Source of the DNA: Campylobacteraceae bacterium
Lineage (GTDB): Bacteria > Campylobacterota > Campylobacteria > Campylobacterales > Sulfurovaceae
Assembly: GCA_027014605.1 (NCBI GenBank)
Contig: JALWDJ010000071.1
Span: 1 to 64,000 of the forward strand
Direction of reading: 5' to 3'
Length of the DNA stretch: 64,000 bases
Under the pieces are notes generated by a model, which searched no databases, was not told where the DNA came from, and worked only from the letters and a program-made list of their open reading frames with translations. Position numbers and translations under genes: made by a program. Of this stretch, positions 18,978 through 29,364 are shown piece by piece. Each line of letters starts with the position of its first letter. Position 1 is the stretch's first letter.

Positions 18978-20900
18978 ATGTCTTGTCACAAATCATATAT
19001 TACAACCCCAATCTACTATGTAAATGATGTCGCTCATATAGGACACGCATATACAACTATTATTGCTGATACTCTTGCAAGATATGCAAGACTAATTAAT
19101 CAAGATACCTTCTTTTTAACAGGCACTGATGAACATGGTCAAAAAATTGAAGAGGCTGCTAAAAATAGAGGTAAAGCTACACAAGAGTATGCTGATGAAA
19201 TATCTGCTAAATTTAAAAATCTATGGGACGAGTTTGATATATCCTATGATAAATTTATACGAACTACAGATAAAGAGCATAAGATAGGAGTGCAAAAAGC
19301 CTTTAGCGTAATGTATCAAAATGGTGATATATATAAAGATAAATATAAAGGACACTACTGTATCTCTTGTGAAGCATTCTTTCCAGAGACTCAACTTGTA
19401 GATGGTGAGTTTTGCCCTGATTGTGGTAAATTAACCTCTATTGTTGAAGAGGAGAGCTACTTTTTTAGACTATCAAAATATCAAGATAAGCTACTAGAGT
19501 GGTATAGAGATAATCCACAATGTATCTTACCTAAAAGTAAAAGAAATGAGGTTATTAGATTTGTAGAGGGTGGATTAAATGACTTATCTATTACAAGAAC
19601 AAGCTTTGATTGGGGTGTAAAACTTCCTAAAGAGTTTAATGACCCAAAACATGTTATATATGTGTGGCTCGATGCACTAATGAACTATGTAACAGCATTA
19701 GGTTATGGAACAGATGAGGCTAATATGGAGTTTTGGCCAGCAAGAGTTCATCTAATTGGTAAAGATATTCTAAGATTTCATGCAGTCTATTGGCCATCAT
19801 TCTTAATGAGTCTAGGGTTACCTCTTCCTAAACATATTGGAGCTCATGGCTGGTGGACAAGAAATGGTGAGAAGATGAGTAAATCTAAAGGTAATGTTGT
19901 AAACCCTAAAGAGGTTGCAGACGCTTATGGATTAGAGAACTTTAGATATTTTATGTTAAGAGAAGTACCATTTGGTGGAGATGGAGACTTCTCTCAAAGA
20001 GCATTAATAGATAGAATTAACTCTGACCTTGGTAATGACCTTGGAAATCTATTAAATAGACTTATTGGAATGAGTGGAAAATATTTTGATGGGTTAGTAG
20101 AGTCCAATTTAGTTAAAGAGTTCTATAGAAAAGAGCTAGATGAGGTAAATAGTTCCATCTCTAAATTAGAACCTCTACTATTTGAGTTACAACTTCATAA
20201 ATATCTAGAAGAGCTATGGAGACCTCTTACTATTGCAAATAGAGCTATTGATAAGTATCAACCTTGGAGTATGATAAAAGAGGGTAAAAGAGATGAGACT
20301 ATGGCTCTTAATGGATTGATTGCTACCATATTAGCTAAAGTATCTATAATGCTTCATGCAGTTATGCCAAAGAGTACAAATATAATTGCTAATGCTTTAG
20401 GATTTGAGATAAATCCAAAGAGCTTTAATCATATTATCCGAGAAGATAAGATACTAGCCCCTTTTAAAACAAAAAAGAGAGAGCCACTATTTCCTAGAAT
20501 AGAGAAAGAGCTACTAGAAGAGAAAAAACCTCAAGAGGAGAAAAAGGAGATAAAAAAAGAGCCTAAAACTCTTACACTTATTGGTATAGATAAATTTTTT
20601 GAAACCTCTCTGAAGATTGGTACAGTAGTAGAGGCTAAAGAGGTTAAAAAAAGTAAAAAACTTCTTCTTTTACAAGTTGATATTGGAGAAGATAGACCAA
20701 GACAAATTGTAGCAGGTATTAAAGAGTGGTATAGTGTAGATGATATACTAAATAAGCAGGTTTGTGTAGTAGCAAATCTTAAACCAGCTAAACTTATGGG
20801 ACTAAAAAGTGAAGGTATGCTACTTGCAGCAAAAGATAGTAGTGGACTCTCTTTAATTATTCCAGAAAAACCAAAAGTTAATGGTACTCCAATAAGTTAA
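18978..20900 (+). CDS. metG: Methionyl-tRNA synthetase
   Basis: A 640-residue class I synthetase charging tRNA-Met. The HIGH box is VAHIGHAYT (21-24 core), the zinc knuckle has CISC and CPDC pairs (near 130-150), and the KMSKS loop is KMSKSKGN near 302. An alpha-helical anticodon domain follows. A charged linker (about 505-535) leads to a C-terminal tRNA-binding EMAP-like domain (FFETSLKIGTVVEAKEV to GLKSEGMLLAA), which dimerises the enzyme. The ATG start follows AAGGAAC. The next gene begins 8 bases downstream. Confidence 0.97.
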   Translation: MSCHKSYITTPIYYVNDVAHIGHAYTTIIADTLARYARLINQDTFFLTGTDEHGQKIEEAAKNRGKATQEYADEISAKFKNLWDEFDISYDKFIRTTDKEHKIGVQKAFSVMYQNGDIYKDKYKGHYCISCEAFFPETQLVDGEFCPDCGKLTSIVEEESYFFRLSKYQDKLLEWYRDNPQCILPKSKRNEVIRFVEGGLNDLSITRTSFDWGVKLPKEFNDPKHVIYVWLDALMNYVTALGYGTDEANMEFWPARVHLIGKDILRFHAVYWPSFLMSLGLPLPKHIGAHGWWTRNGEKMSKSKGNVVNPKEVADAYGLENFRYFMLREVPFGGDGDFSQRALIDRINSDLGNDLGNLLNRLIGMSGKYFDGLVESNLVKEFYRKELDEVNSSISKLEPLLFELQLHKYLEELWRPLTIANRAIDKYQPWSMIKEGKRDETMALNGLIATILAKVSIMLHAVMPKSTNIIANALGFEINPKSFNHIIREDKILAPFKTKKREPLFPRIEKELLEEKKPQEEKKEIKKEPKTLTLIGIDKFFETSLKIGTVVEAKEVKKSKKLLLLQVDIGEDRPRQIVAGIKEWYSVDDILNKQVCVVANLKPAKLMGLKSEGMLLAAKDSSGLSLIIPEKPKVNGTPIS

Positions 20901-20908
20901 GAAATTAT

Positions 20909-21889
20909 ATGAAAATTAAAGATTTACTAAATTTAACAAAAGGTAAAATGATAACTAATCCTACTATTACTACCATTAACTCTGCAACAATATATCCATC
21001 AAAGGTAGATATTGGTGATTTATTTATCTCAAACTCTAAAGAGGAGATAGAAAAAGCCCTAGAGAGAGGTGCTTATGCTATTATCTATTCAGATAAATCT
21101 ATAGAGATTACAGATAAAGAGGTAGCATGGATAGAGGTTGATGATATTCAAAATGCTAGTTTTAGACTAATTCGTTATGTTTTAATAAATAGAGATGCCA
21201 GTCTCTATCTATTTAATGAGCATGAGTTATCTTTTATGAAGATGGTAGTTACTCAAAAAAACACTCTTACAATACTTCCAGATGATTGGAAAAAGATGTT
21301 TGAGAAGATTTTAAACTCTGATACTAAGATATTTATAGGTAAAAATAAGAAAATCTTAAAGATGATAAAGCCTGATATTTTAACTCTAAATAAAGAAGCT
21401 AGTTGTGAAATTGTTACAGATACACTCTTTAGAACAACCTTTAAGATTAATGAATATATATATCAATCTAAAGAGATAACACCTTTTCATGTTGACTATC
21501 TTCAAAGAGTAGTTGAGTTTTGTGATAAACACCATTTGCCATATAATTTAGATAGAGTAAAATATACAAAGCATTTTGTACCTGTATTTATTGATGGATT
21601 TTTAAATGTGAGCAGACCTAGCAAGAGTGATAAAGTTGCAATTTTTACAGATAATTTAAAAGATATATATAAAGCTAGAGAATATGTAAGGTATAATGGT
21701 GCTTGGGTTAAAACTATTGTATTGACTCCTCCAAAAACAAAAGTTGATGGAGTTGATAGACCAAATTGGTATGAAAACATAGATGATGCTAAAGATATTT
21801 TAAAAAATAGCTACTATAACTATGCATTTGTCTATGTACTAGATAAAACAATTTTATCTACTATAAAAAGAGACTATTCTCTATTATAA
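20909..21889 (+). CDS. Mur-ligase N-terminal-domain-like protein, 326 residues
   Basis: Residues 1-85 (TINSATIYPSKVDIGDLFIS, then ALERGAYAIIYSD) follow the substrate-binding N-domain of MurE/MurF ligases. The rest has no P-loop (GxxGKT) and no Mur ligase central domain, so it cannot be an ordinary Mur ligase. The C-terminal part contains VPVFIDGFLNVSRPSKSD and VAIFTDNLKDIYKAREYV, a possible Rossmann-like region. It is cotranscribed with metG (8-base gap) and precedes an outer-membrane protein gene. I do not know its function; it may bind a peptidoglycan precursor. Confidence 0.55.
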   Translation: MKIKDLLNLTKGKMITNPTITTINSATIYPSKVDIGDLFISNSKEEIEKALERGAYAIIYSDKSIEITDKEVAWIEVDDIQNASFRLIRYVLINRDASLYLFNEHELSFMKMVVTQKNTLTILPDDWKKMFEKILNSDTKIFIGKNKKILKMIKPDILTLNKEASCEIVTDTLFRTTFKINEYIYQSKEITPFHVDYLQRVVEFCDKHHLPYNLDRVKYTKHFVPVFIDGFLNVSRPSKSDKVAIFTDNLKDIYKAREYVRYNGAWVKTIVLTPPKTKVDGVDRPNWYENIDDAKDILKNSYYNYAFVYVLDKTILSTIKRDYSLL

Positions 21890-21903
21890 AGTATAAAGGA
21901 GAA

Positions 21904-22413
21904 ATGATGAAAAATCATATAAAAAATATATTAATATTGACTCTATTTACAGGAGTACTAAATGCATATAGTGATGGAATAGATAATATATACAGCTTTG
22001 TTGGAGTACAAGGTGGATATAGTACTTATGATAATATAGATGCTCCTACTATCGGTTTTACTTATGGTAAGCAAAACTCAGAATGGAGGACTGCAATTAA
22101 CTATAATTATTCAAATAACTCAAATAATACCTTTCATAGTCTCATTATTCAAGTTGATAAAGGAATTTTAACTAAACTATTTGAAGAGTACCCTTTTAAA
22201 CCATATATTGGTTTCTCACTAGGAGCAATGCAACATACAAAAGGCTCATTTGATGATAGAGGTTATCTATTCGGAGGTAACTTAGGAATAAATTATGTCT
22301 TAAATAACTCTATTGATATAGATTTAGGATATAAATATATGGATACAAGTAAATTAAAAAGGATTAGTAATAGAGGAGATTTAATGCTATCTCTACACTA
22401 CTATTTTGAGTAA
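21904..22413 (+). CDS. Small outer-membrane beta-barrel protein
   Basis: A 169-residue exported protein with a signal peptide cut near LNAYS. The mature part alternates hydrophobic and polar residues, with aromatic belts and glycine turns (FVGVQGGYSTY, TIGFTYGKQ, YIGFSLGAMQHT, FGGNLGINYVL, IDLGYKYMDT), and ends LSLHYYFE with a terminal aromatic. This fits an eight-stranded OmpA/OmpW-like barrel. It lies 14 bases after the Mur-like gene with AAAGGAG before its ATG. Function unknown. Confidence 0.8.
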   Translation: MMKNHIKNILILTLFTGVLNAYSDGIDNIYSFVGVQGGYSTYDNIDAPTIGFTYGKQNSEWRTAINYNYSNNSNNTFHSLIIQVDKGILTKLFEEYPFKPYIGFSLGAMQHTKGSFDDRGYLFGGNLGINYVLNNSIDIDLGYKYMDTSKLKRISNRGDLMLSLHYYFE

Positions 22414-22418
22414 TAAAT

Positions 22419-23306
22419 CTACCTATTTAATAGATCAGATACAGACTCTTTTGGCTCTTTCCCCTCTAACATCTTATAAACCTCATTTGCTATTGGGAGG
22501 TATATATCTCTCTTCTTAGCAATTTTAAATAGTGCTTTAGTTGTAGGGATACCTTCAGCTACCTCTCCAAGTTCATCTAAAATCTCCTCAATAGATTTTC
22601 CCTTAGCCAAACCTAAACCAACTCTATAGTTTCTTGATAGGGTAGAACTGGCAGTTAAAAATAGGTCACCTGCACCACCAAGTGAGAGAAATGTATCAAT
22701 TTTTGCACCAAAATTTTTACCAAATCTACTCATCTCAACCAATCCTCTAGCAATAAGTGATGCTCTAGCATTATTGCCAAGATTTAATCCATCACAAACT
22801 CCACTTGCAATTGCAATAACATTCTTATATGCTCCTGCAACCTCTGCACCAATAACATCACTATCTATATATCCTCTTATATAATCTGGTAGAGTATCTG
22901 CATATATCTTTGCTAAATCTAAATTGGTAGAGCTAATCTTAAGTGCTGTTGGGAGTGACTCCTTTACCTCTTTTGCAAAAGATGGTCCTGATATATAAGC
23001 TAATCTATCTGTTGATATAAAACTACTATAAATCTCATTTAAAAATGCTCCTGTAGAGGTCTCTATCCCTTTAGATGCAACTAATATACTCTGTCCTCTA
23101 TCAATAAAATTTTGCTTAAGCCACTCTCTAATTATCTGTGCAGGAAGTGCGACTATAATATATTTATGCTCTAATGCTCTATCTAAAGATACAAAATTCT
23201 CTATATCTTTTTTATGTCGTGAAGTGATAACAACCTCATTTTTTTGACTATAGGCGTGATAGAGTGCCTGTCCCCACTTTCCTGCTCCTATAATTGCTAT
23301 TTTCAT
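22419..23306 (-). CDS. gpsA: Glycerol-3-phosphate dehydrogenase [NAD(P)+]
   Basis: A 295-residue cytosolic enzyme making sn-glycerol 3-phosphate for phospholipids. The NAD loop is IIGAGKWGQAL at 4-14, the ALPAQ segment lies near 54, ISGPSFAKEV near 105 and catalytic Lys in GAYKNVIAIASG near 160. The C-terminus has GEVAEGIPTTKAL. It overlaps the 3' end of ligA by 4 bases on the same strand and is the last gene of an mqnE - hypothetical - ligA - gpsA operon. Confidence 0.96.
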   Translation of the reverse strand: MKIAIIGAGKWGQALYHAYSQKNEVVITSRHKKDIENFVSLDRALEHKYIIVALPAQIIREWLKQNFIDRGQSILVASKGIETSTGAFLNEIYSSFISTDRLAYISGPSFAKEVKESLPTALKISSTNLDLAKIYADTLPDYIRGYIDSDVIGAEVAGAYKNVIAIASGVCDGLNLGNNARASLIARGLVEMSRFGKNFGAKIDTFLSLGGAGDLFLTASSTLSRNYRVGLGLAKGKSIEEILDELGEVAEGIPTTKALFKIAKKRDIYLPIANEVYKMLEGKEPKESVSDLLNR

Positions 23307-25255
23307 AAGATATTGTCCTCTCTTAACTTCTCTTCATTTATAAGCTCAACTCCTAACTCTAAAGCCTTTTTATATTTACTACCTGCATTTTTCCCATATA
23401 TCAGATAGTCTGTCTTTTTACTAACTGAACTACTAACTTCTGCTCCAAGCTCTTCTAAAATACTCTTAATCCTATTTCGAGATAGTGACATAGTCCCTGT
23501 TAAGACAACTCTTTTTCCTTTAAATATATTCTCCTCTATCTGCTCTTTTTTCTCTATGGTTGGTTCAATTATATTAAAAAGTTTTAATACTAAATCTCTA
23601 TTTACTCTCATAAACTCTAAAAATGAGTTAGCCATCTCTTCGCCTATTCTATCTATTGCTATAAGCTCATTATAGGAGACATCTACTAAATCTAATCCAA
23701 ACTCTAAGGCTATTTTTCTACTGGCAACCTCTCCAATATGCTCTATGCCTAGACCATTAATTAGATATTTTAGCTCTTTATGCCTACTATTCTTTATAGC
23801 TTTTACTATATTCTCTGCTTTTTTCTCTCCAAATCCATCTAAATCTTTTAAATCTTCTACCCTTAAGCTATATAAATCTAAAATATTTTTAATCTTTTTC
23901 TCTTTTATTAGAACTTTTACTATATTTGAGCCAACTCCATCAATCCCCATACACCCCTTTTTAGCAAAGTGTATAATAGAGTTCTCTACTCTTGCTAAAC
24001 ACTCTAAATTTTGACACTTTATTATTTTACCCTCATCTAAGAGTTCACTATTACATATTGGGCAGTTTATAGGTCTTATTATCTCTTTTTGGCTTCCATC
24101 TCTTCTATCTTTTAAGACTTTAGTAATTTTTGGGATAACATCACCTGAACGAATTAAGATAACACTATCTCCAACCATTAACCCCTTCTTCTCTATCTCA
24201 TCAAAATTATGAAGTGTAGCCCTCTTTACAACTGCCCCATCTATATCTATGGGTATAAGTTCTGCTACGGGTGTAATAACTCCTGTTCTTCCAACTTGAA
24301 GAGTAATATCTTCTACCTTTGTAACTTTCTCTATGGCAGGAAATTTATAGGCTACCATAGATTTAGGGTATTTTATGGTATATCCTAACTGCTCTGCTTT
24401 AGCAATATTATCTACTTTTACCACCATACCGTCCATTAAGATTGGTATCTCATCTCTTTCTGAGATTAGAAATTTATAAAACTTCTCAATCTCCTCTATG
24501 TTACTACACTCTCTACTATATGGTGGTCTTAAAAATCCTAAGTTATATATAAACTCCATCTTATCAGATAGAGACTCATAATCTAAACTATTCTCTCCAA
24601 CTCCCCAAGGGTAAAAAGAGAGACGGCGTTTTGCTGTAATTGAGCTATCAAGTTGTCTTAGACTTCCTGAAGCTGTATTTCGTGGGTTTGCAAATGGCTC
24701 TTTTTCCTCTTTTAGTCTCTCTTGGTTAATTTTTTCAAAATCCTCTTTAGATATAACAACTTCACCACGAATTTCAATTAACTCTTTATACTCAATAGTT
24801 AAAGGGATAGAGCGAATAGTTTTTACATTCTCTGTTACATCTTCTCCAATCTCTCCATTACCTCTTGTAACTGCTTGATTTAGTTTTCCATCTCTATAGA
24901 TGAGGTTCATACTTGCCCCATCAAATTTAGGCTCACAGAAAAAACTAACCTCTCCAATACCTCTTTTAACTCTCTCTAACCACTCTCTAACCTCATCTTG
25001 ACTAAATACATCTTCCATACTCCACATTCTTAAGATATGTTTAGCCTTTGTAAATCCATCTCTAATAACTCCTCCAACCCTTTTTGTAGGAGAGTCATCT
25101 AAAATATTATCTGGATTTTCTCTCTCATAATCTAATACCTTATGATATAACTTATCATACTCTTCATCAGATGCTATTGGATTATCCTCTACATAGTAGG
25201 CATAAGCCCACTCTTTTAAAATCTCTACATTATCTCTATACTCTATACTATTCAT
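23303..25255 (-). CDS. ligA: NAD-dependent DNA ligase
   Basis: A 650-residue replicative and repair ligase. The adenylation lysine lies in CEPKFDGASMNLIYRDG (about 108-112). SPTKRVGG near 58 binds NAD; RGEVV and NPRNTASGSLRQLD follow. A four-cysteine zinc finger begins at CPICNSELL near 394, then helix-hairpin-helix repeats (GFGEKKAENIV) and a C-terminal BRCT domain (GKRVVLTGTMSLSRNRIK, about 573 on). All domains are intact. Its 3' end overlaps gpsA by 4 bases. Confidence 0.97.
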   Translation of the reverse strand: MNSIEYRDNVEILKEWAYAYYVEDNPIASDEEYDKLYHKVLDYERENPDNILDDSPTKRVGGVIRDGFTKAKHILRMWSMEDVFSQDEVREWLERVKRGIGEVSFFCEPKFDGASMNLIYRDGKLNQAVTRGNGEIGEDVTENVKTIRSIPLTIEYKELIEIRGEVVISKEDFEKINQERLKEEKEPFANPRNTASGSLRQLDSSITAKRRLSFYPWGVGENSLDYESLSDKMEFIYNLGFLRPPYSRECSNIEEIEKFYKFLISERDEIPILMDGMVVKVDNIAKAEQLGYTIKYPKSMVAYKFPAIEKVTKVEDITLQVGRTGVITPVAELIPIDIDGAVVKRATLHNFDEIEKKGLMVGDSVILIRSGDVIPKITKVLKDRRDGSQKEIIRPINCPICNSELLDEGKIIKCQNLECLARVENSIIHFAKKGCMGIDGVGSNIVKVLIKEKKIKNILDLYSLRVEDLKDLDGFGEKKAENIVKAIKNSRHKELKYLINGLGIEHIGEVASRKIALEFGLDLVDVSYNELIAIDRIGEEMANSFLEFMRVNRDLVLKLFNIIEPTIEKKEQIEENIFKGKRVVLTGTMSLSRNRIKSILEELGAEVSSSVSKKTDYLIYGKNAGSKYKKALELGVELINEEKLREDNIL

Positions 25256-25261
25256 ACTATT

Positions 25262-25777
25262 CTATAAAGCTCCCCAACCGTGCATCTTTTTAGCTATCAT
25301 TATCTCATAATCTCTAAATATATCAATAGTACTAATAGCTACAAATAGATTATCCTCTAAAGATTGTCTCCATAACTCTCTTATCTCTAAATCATTTTTA
25401 GGTAAAAAGAGAATAATATTTCCACCATTAAGTATATGAGTATGTATTTTTTTTAAAAAGCTATCTTTTATATCAAGAGGAATAGAGGCTGTAACAAATA
25501 TAAAGTTATACTGTTTTGCCATATTTACATATCTTCTCTGCTCTAACTTTATATTATGGACTATTATATTTTTATCTCTAAATTTATCTTTTATCTTATT
25601 AAAATAGTCACTATCTAATATATTTAGAAGATACTCAAAATCATGACTCTTCGCAAAATCTTTTAACTCAATAGATAAATCCTCTAAATCATCACTTATC
25701 TCCATAATGCTTGTTGCTGGGTAGTTTGGAATAATAGATAATAACTCATCTATACTCTTCTTTTCTAATCTATTCAT
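25262..25777 (-). CDS. Hypothetical protein between mqnE and ligA
   Basis: A 171-residue cytosolic protein I do not recognise. The second half (YNFIFVTASIPLDIKDSF, then LNGGNIILFLPKND) alternates strands and helices in a way that recalls the C-terminal half of a Rossmann-fold methyltransferase, but the glycine-rich SAM loop is absent. It starts 8 bases inside the end of mqnE and stops 6 bases before ligA, so it is firmly in that operon. No signal peptide or membrane segment. Confidence 0.6.
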   Translation of the reverse strand: MNRLEKKSIDELLSIIPNYPATSIMEISDDLEDLSIELKDFAKSHDFEYLLNILDSDYFNKIKDKFRDKNIIVHNIKLEQRRYVNMAKQYNFIFVTASIPLDIKDSFLKKIHTHILNGGNIILFLPKNDLEIRELWRQSLEDNLFVAISTIDIFRDYEIMIAKKMHGWGAL

Positions 25778-26834
25778 AAATCTTTAACTCCTTATATAGG
25801 CTATCTCTCTCTACTGGTATAAATCCAGAGTTTTTAATAAGAGATATAAAATCATTTAAACTCATACCATTTGCACTATTTGCTCCTGCTGACGATTGAA
25901 TAGACTCTTTTTCTATTGTTCCATCGAGATCATCTGCTCCAAACTCTTGAGCTATTAGTGCTAAATTGATAGTTGTGGTTGCCCAATATGCCTTAATATG
26001 GGGAATATTATCTAAGAGTATTCTGCTTATTGAGTATGTTTTAAGTATCTCTTGAGCCGATAAAAAATTCTTAACTTTTAAAAAATTATTCTCTCTCTGA
26101 TAAACCAAAGGGATAAATGCGTTAAATCCACCTGTTATATCTTGTAAATCTCTAAGCCTTAATATATGGTCAATCCTATCTGTACGACTCTCTATATGTC
26201 CAAATAGCATTGTTGCATTGCTCTGCTTTCCTCTTCTGTGCCACTTTTTATGTATCTCTAACCAATTCTTAGATGAAACTTTACCTTTACATAGATAATC
26301 TCTTATCTTTTCATTAAAAATCTCTGCACCACCTCCTGGCATTGAGTCAACTCCACTCTCTACCATTAAATCTAAAACCTCATCATAGGTTAAACCATAT
26401 TGACGAGATAGAAAATCAACCTCAGCTCCTGTCATAGCCTTTATATGAATATCTGGTAAAGCCTCTCTAATCTTTCTAAAAGCACCCATATACCAATCAA
26501 CCCCACCATTAGGATTATGAGCAGATACAATATGAACCTCTTTTGCTCCTCTACTGTATGCAGATATAGCTATCTCTAAAATCTCTTGATGACTCATAGT
26601 ATATTGATTTGGATTTTTTCTACTAGCACTATATGCACAAAATTTACATATATCAGCACATACATTAGTTGGATTTATATGACGATTAATATTAAAATAG
26701 CTCTTTTTACCAAATTTCTCTTCTCTAATCTCATTAGCTAACTCCCCTAATGTCAATAGGTCAAGTTCATATAGTGCCTCTGCCTCCTTTTGTGTTAATC
26801 TCTCTCTATTTTTTACCTTATCTACTAAATTCAT
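25770..26834 (-). CDS. mqnE: Aminofutalosine synthase (radical SAM)
   Basis: A 354-residue radical SAM enzyme of the futalosine menaquinone pathway. The cluster motif is CADICKFC near 59-66. Family features are MPGGGAEIF near 173, LEIHKKWHRRGKQSNATMLFGHIE, and GGFNAFIPLVYQ; these separate MqnE from the related MqnC. It joins the MqnA product to an adenosyl group, forming aminofutalosine. It heads the operon with the 171-residue protein, ligA and gpsA, and is divergent from glnD. This pathway is a hallmark of Campylobacterota. Confidence 0.92.
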   Translation of the reverse strand: MNLVDKVKNRERLTQKEAEALYELDLLTLGELANEIREEKFGKKSYFNINRHINPTNVCADICKFCAYSASRKNPNQYTMSHQEILEIAISAYSRGAKEVHIVSAHNPNGGVDWYMGAFRKIREALPDIHIKAMTGAEVDFLSRQYGLTYDEVLDLMVESGVDSMPGGGAEIFNEKIRDYLCKGKVSSKNWLEIHKKWHRRGKQSNATMLFGHIESRTDRIDHILRLRDLQDITGGFNAFIPLVYQRENNFLKVKNFLSAQEILKTYSISRILLDNIPHIKAYWATTTINLALIAQEFGADDLDGTIEKESIQSSAGANSANGMSLNDFISLIKNSGFIPVERDSLYKELKIYE

Positions 26835-26901
26835 ATATAATACCCACTATTTTTTCTGCTATTATATCAAGAAGAGTTAATAAATAAATTGGAGTTAATT
26901 T

Positions 26902-29358
26902 TTGATAACTAAACAGATAGAGATAGAAAACCTATTATATAATCACGCACCAGATTTTGAGATAGCTAAACTATTAAGAGAAGATATAAAAAATTATTTT
27001 GCTACATTAGAAGAGAGTTTTGCAAATTCAAAAGGTAAAGATTTCCTATATAAGCATACAAAAGCGATTGATAATCTACTTAAAATAATATATAAAGTAG
27101 CACTTCGCTCCTCTTTTGAAAGTTATATCCCTATGAAAAATAGTCTTCCTATCGCACTTTTCGCACTTGGAAGTTATGGAAGAGAGCAGTTATCTGTATA
27201 TTCTGATATAGATTTAATGATTGTATATAAAGAGACAATAGGCTATAACACAAAAGAAATAATAGAAAAAATCTTACATATTCTTTGGGACTGTAGATTA
27301 AAATTAGGTCATAGAGTACATGAGGTTAGTGAACTATTTGAAGTATCTAAAAAAGACATTACAATCAAAACAGCAATGATAGAGTCAAGATTTATAGAGG
27401 GTTCTCATTATCTATTTACAGAGGTACAAAATGAGCTTAATATTATTAGACACTATAAACAAGAAAAATTTATTGATGCTAAAATAGATGAATTAAGAGA
27501 ACTACATATTAAATATCCCCTAACAATGGAACCAAATTTAAAAGATGGAGAGGGTGGATTTAGAAGTGCTAATTTAGTCTATTGGATAGGCAATATTTTA
27601 TATAATATAAATAAGATAAGAGAGTTACCAAGAGATATAATTTTAGAAGATGAGTATAAAAATTTTCATATTGCATTAGACTTTCTATTTAGAGTCCGTT
27701 CAGCACTACATCTTGCAAATGGAAAAAAAGAAGATAGATTAAGATTAGAACTTATTCCACAAATTGCTAAATATTTAGGTTATGAAGATAATTATAAAGA
27801 GCAGATGAAATTTGCTCAAAAAGTTACTCAACAGTTAAAAGTTATTAAGCTATATACAACTATATGGATAAATGAGTTAACAGGAAAACATCTATTAGGG
27901 AAAAATAAACATATTATAAAACCTAAAAACTATACTAAATTAGAGGAGTTTATAGAGCAGTTATGTCATATAGAGGGAGACTTTCTACCACACCCAACAC
28001 TACTAAAAGCATTAATATATACCCAAAAACCTAAAAGAGCTAATGAAATGATATATAAAAGCGTATATAAGATATTTTTTAGACCAAACTCAGCATCTAT
28101 TATAAAAACACTTTTAAATGCCCATCTAATATCTTATACTATTTCACCACTAAAAAAAGTATTAAACCTACCACAATTTGATGGATATCATCAATATACT
28201 GTTGGCATTCACTCTATAAAAGCTCTATATGCACTAGAGCATATTAAAGAGGCTAGATTGTTGGAGATATTTAATAGATTAGAGTTAAAAGAAAAAGCTC
28301 TCTTAAAATTAGTCGTTCTACTTCACGATTCAGGAAAGGGTAGAAGTAGAGACCATCATATAGTTGGAGCTGAACTATTTGGAATATATGCTAAAAAGTT
28401 AGGTTTCTCTACTCAAGAGATAAAATTTGGAAAACATCTTATAAAGTGTCACACTAAAATGAATTTTGTAGCCCAAAGAGAAGATTTAAATAGTGAACAG
28501 ACTATTTTAAAATTTGTATCTCTATTTCCTACTCAAAAAGAGTTAGATTTTATATATCTCTTAACATATGCTGATATGAATGGAGTTGGAGTTGGAATTT
28601 ATAGTGATTTTAATGCACAACTACTATATACCCTTTATAATCAAGCCTCACTCTCTTTAAATTATGATAAAAAAATAAATGCTACTAGCAAAAGATTAAA
28701 AAAAGAGAGACTTTTAAAAAAATCAATAGAGTTTAAATCACTTCCAAAATCTTTGCAAAAAAAAATACTCTCAATTCCTTCAGATTTACTTTTTATAAAA
28801 TACCCTATTGAAAAAATTATTGAGATTTCCAAAAAGAGTAATAAGTTAGATGATTATATATTCTCTATAGAAAATAACAAATTTTTAACAATTGAAATTA
28901 TTAGGAAAAATAATCTTGATTTGAGCTACCTTCTAAATAAACTAAGAAGATTAGATATAGTTAATATGGATATATGTAAACTATTTAATGGTATTAAATA
29001 CTTTAATTTAGAATTTAATGAAGTAGTTGACAATAGTGGAGCTATTCTAATTGAAGACATATTACATAAAGTACTTAATAGAATAGAAATCTTAAAACTA
29101 CCAGCCCCTGATATAAAAAGAGATGAAATTTACATTAACTGTAATCACTCAAATGAACACGCTATGATGCGAGTAAAATGTAAAAATCAAAAAGGAGTAC
29201 TATGTTATATTATTAACATTTTTGATAAGTTAGGTATAGATATAACCTCAGCTAAAATCTATACAAAAAGTAATAGAGTTGATGACCTTTTTTTAATCGA
29301 AAAGAATGGAAACTTTTGTAATAATACTAATCAAATTATTAAAGAGTTAACGGAGTAA
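26902..29358 (+). CDS. glnD: Protein-PII uridylyltransferase / uridylyl-removing enzyme
   Basis: An 818-residue nitrogen sensor. The nucleotidyltransferase motif is GSYGREQLSVYSDIDLMIVY near 90-109; the HD hydrolase has LLHDSGKGRSRDHHIVG near 475; a C-terminal ACT domain (MMRVKCKNQKGVLCYIINIFDKLG, about 755-780) senses glutamine. I see one clear ACT copy, where many GlnD proteins have two, and the length is at the short end. It modifies PII (GlnB), not in this window. The TTG start at 26902 has GGAG upstream. It ends 6 bases before glmS. Confidence 0.92.
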   Translation: MITKQIEIENLLYNHAPDFEIAKLLREDIKNYFATLEESFANSKGKDFLYKHTKAIDNLLKIIYKVALRSSFESYIPMKNSLPIALFALGSYGREQLSVYSDIDLMIVYKETIGYNTKEIIEKILHILWDCRLKLGHRVHEVSELFEVSKKDITIKTAMIESRFIEGSHYLFTEVQNELNIIRHYKQEKFIDAKIDELRELHIKYPLTMEPNLKDGEGGFRSANLVYWIGNILYNINKIRELPRDIILEDEYKNFHIALDFLFRVRSALHLANGKKEDRLRLELIPQIAKYLGYEDNYKEQMKFAQKVTQQLKVIKLYTTIWINELTGKHLLGKNKHIIKPKNYTKLEEFIEQLCHIEGDFLPHPTLLKALIYTQKPKRANEMIYKSVYKIFFRPNSASIIKTLLNAHLISYTISPLKKVLNLPQFDGYHQYTVGIHSIKALYALEHIKEARLLEIFNRLELKEKALLKLVVLLHDSGKGRSRDHHIVGAELFGIYAKKLGFSTQEIKFGKHLIKCHTKMNFVAQREDLNSEQTILKFVSLFPTQKELDFIYLLTYADMNGVGVGIYSDFNAQLLYTLYNQASLSLNYDKKINATSKRLKKERLLKKSIEFKSLPKSLQKKILSIPSDLLFIKYPIEKIIEISKKSNKLDDYIFSIENNKFLTIEIIRKNNLDLSYLLNKLRRLDIVNMDICKLFNGIKYFNLEFNEVVDNSGAILIEDILHKVLNRIEILKLPAPDIKRDEIYINCNHSNEHAMMRVKCKNQKGVLCYIINIFDKLGIDITSAKIYTKSNRVDDLFLIEKNGNFCNNTNQIIKELTE

Positions 29359-29364
29359 CCCTAT

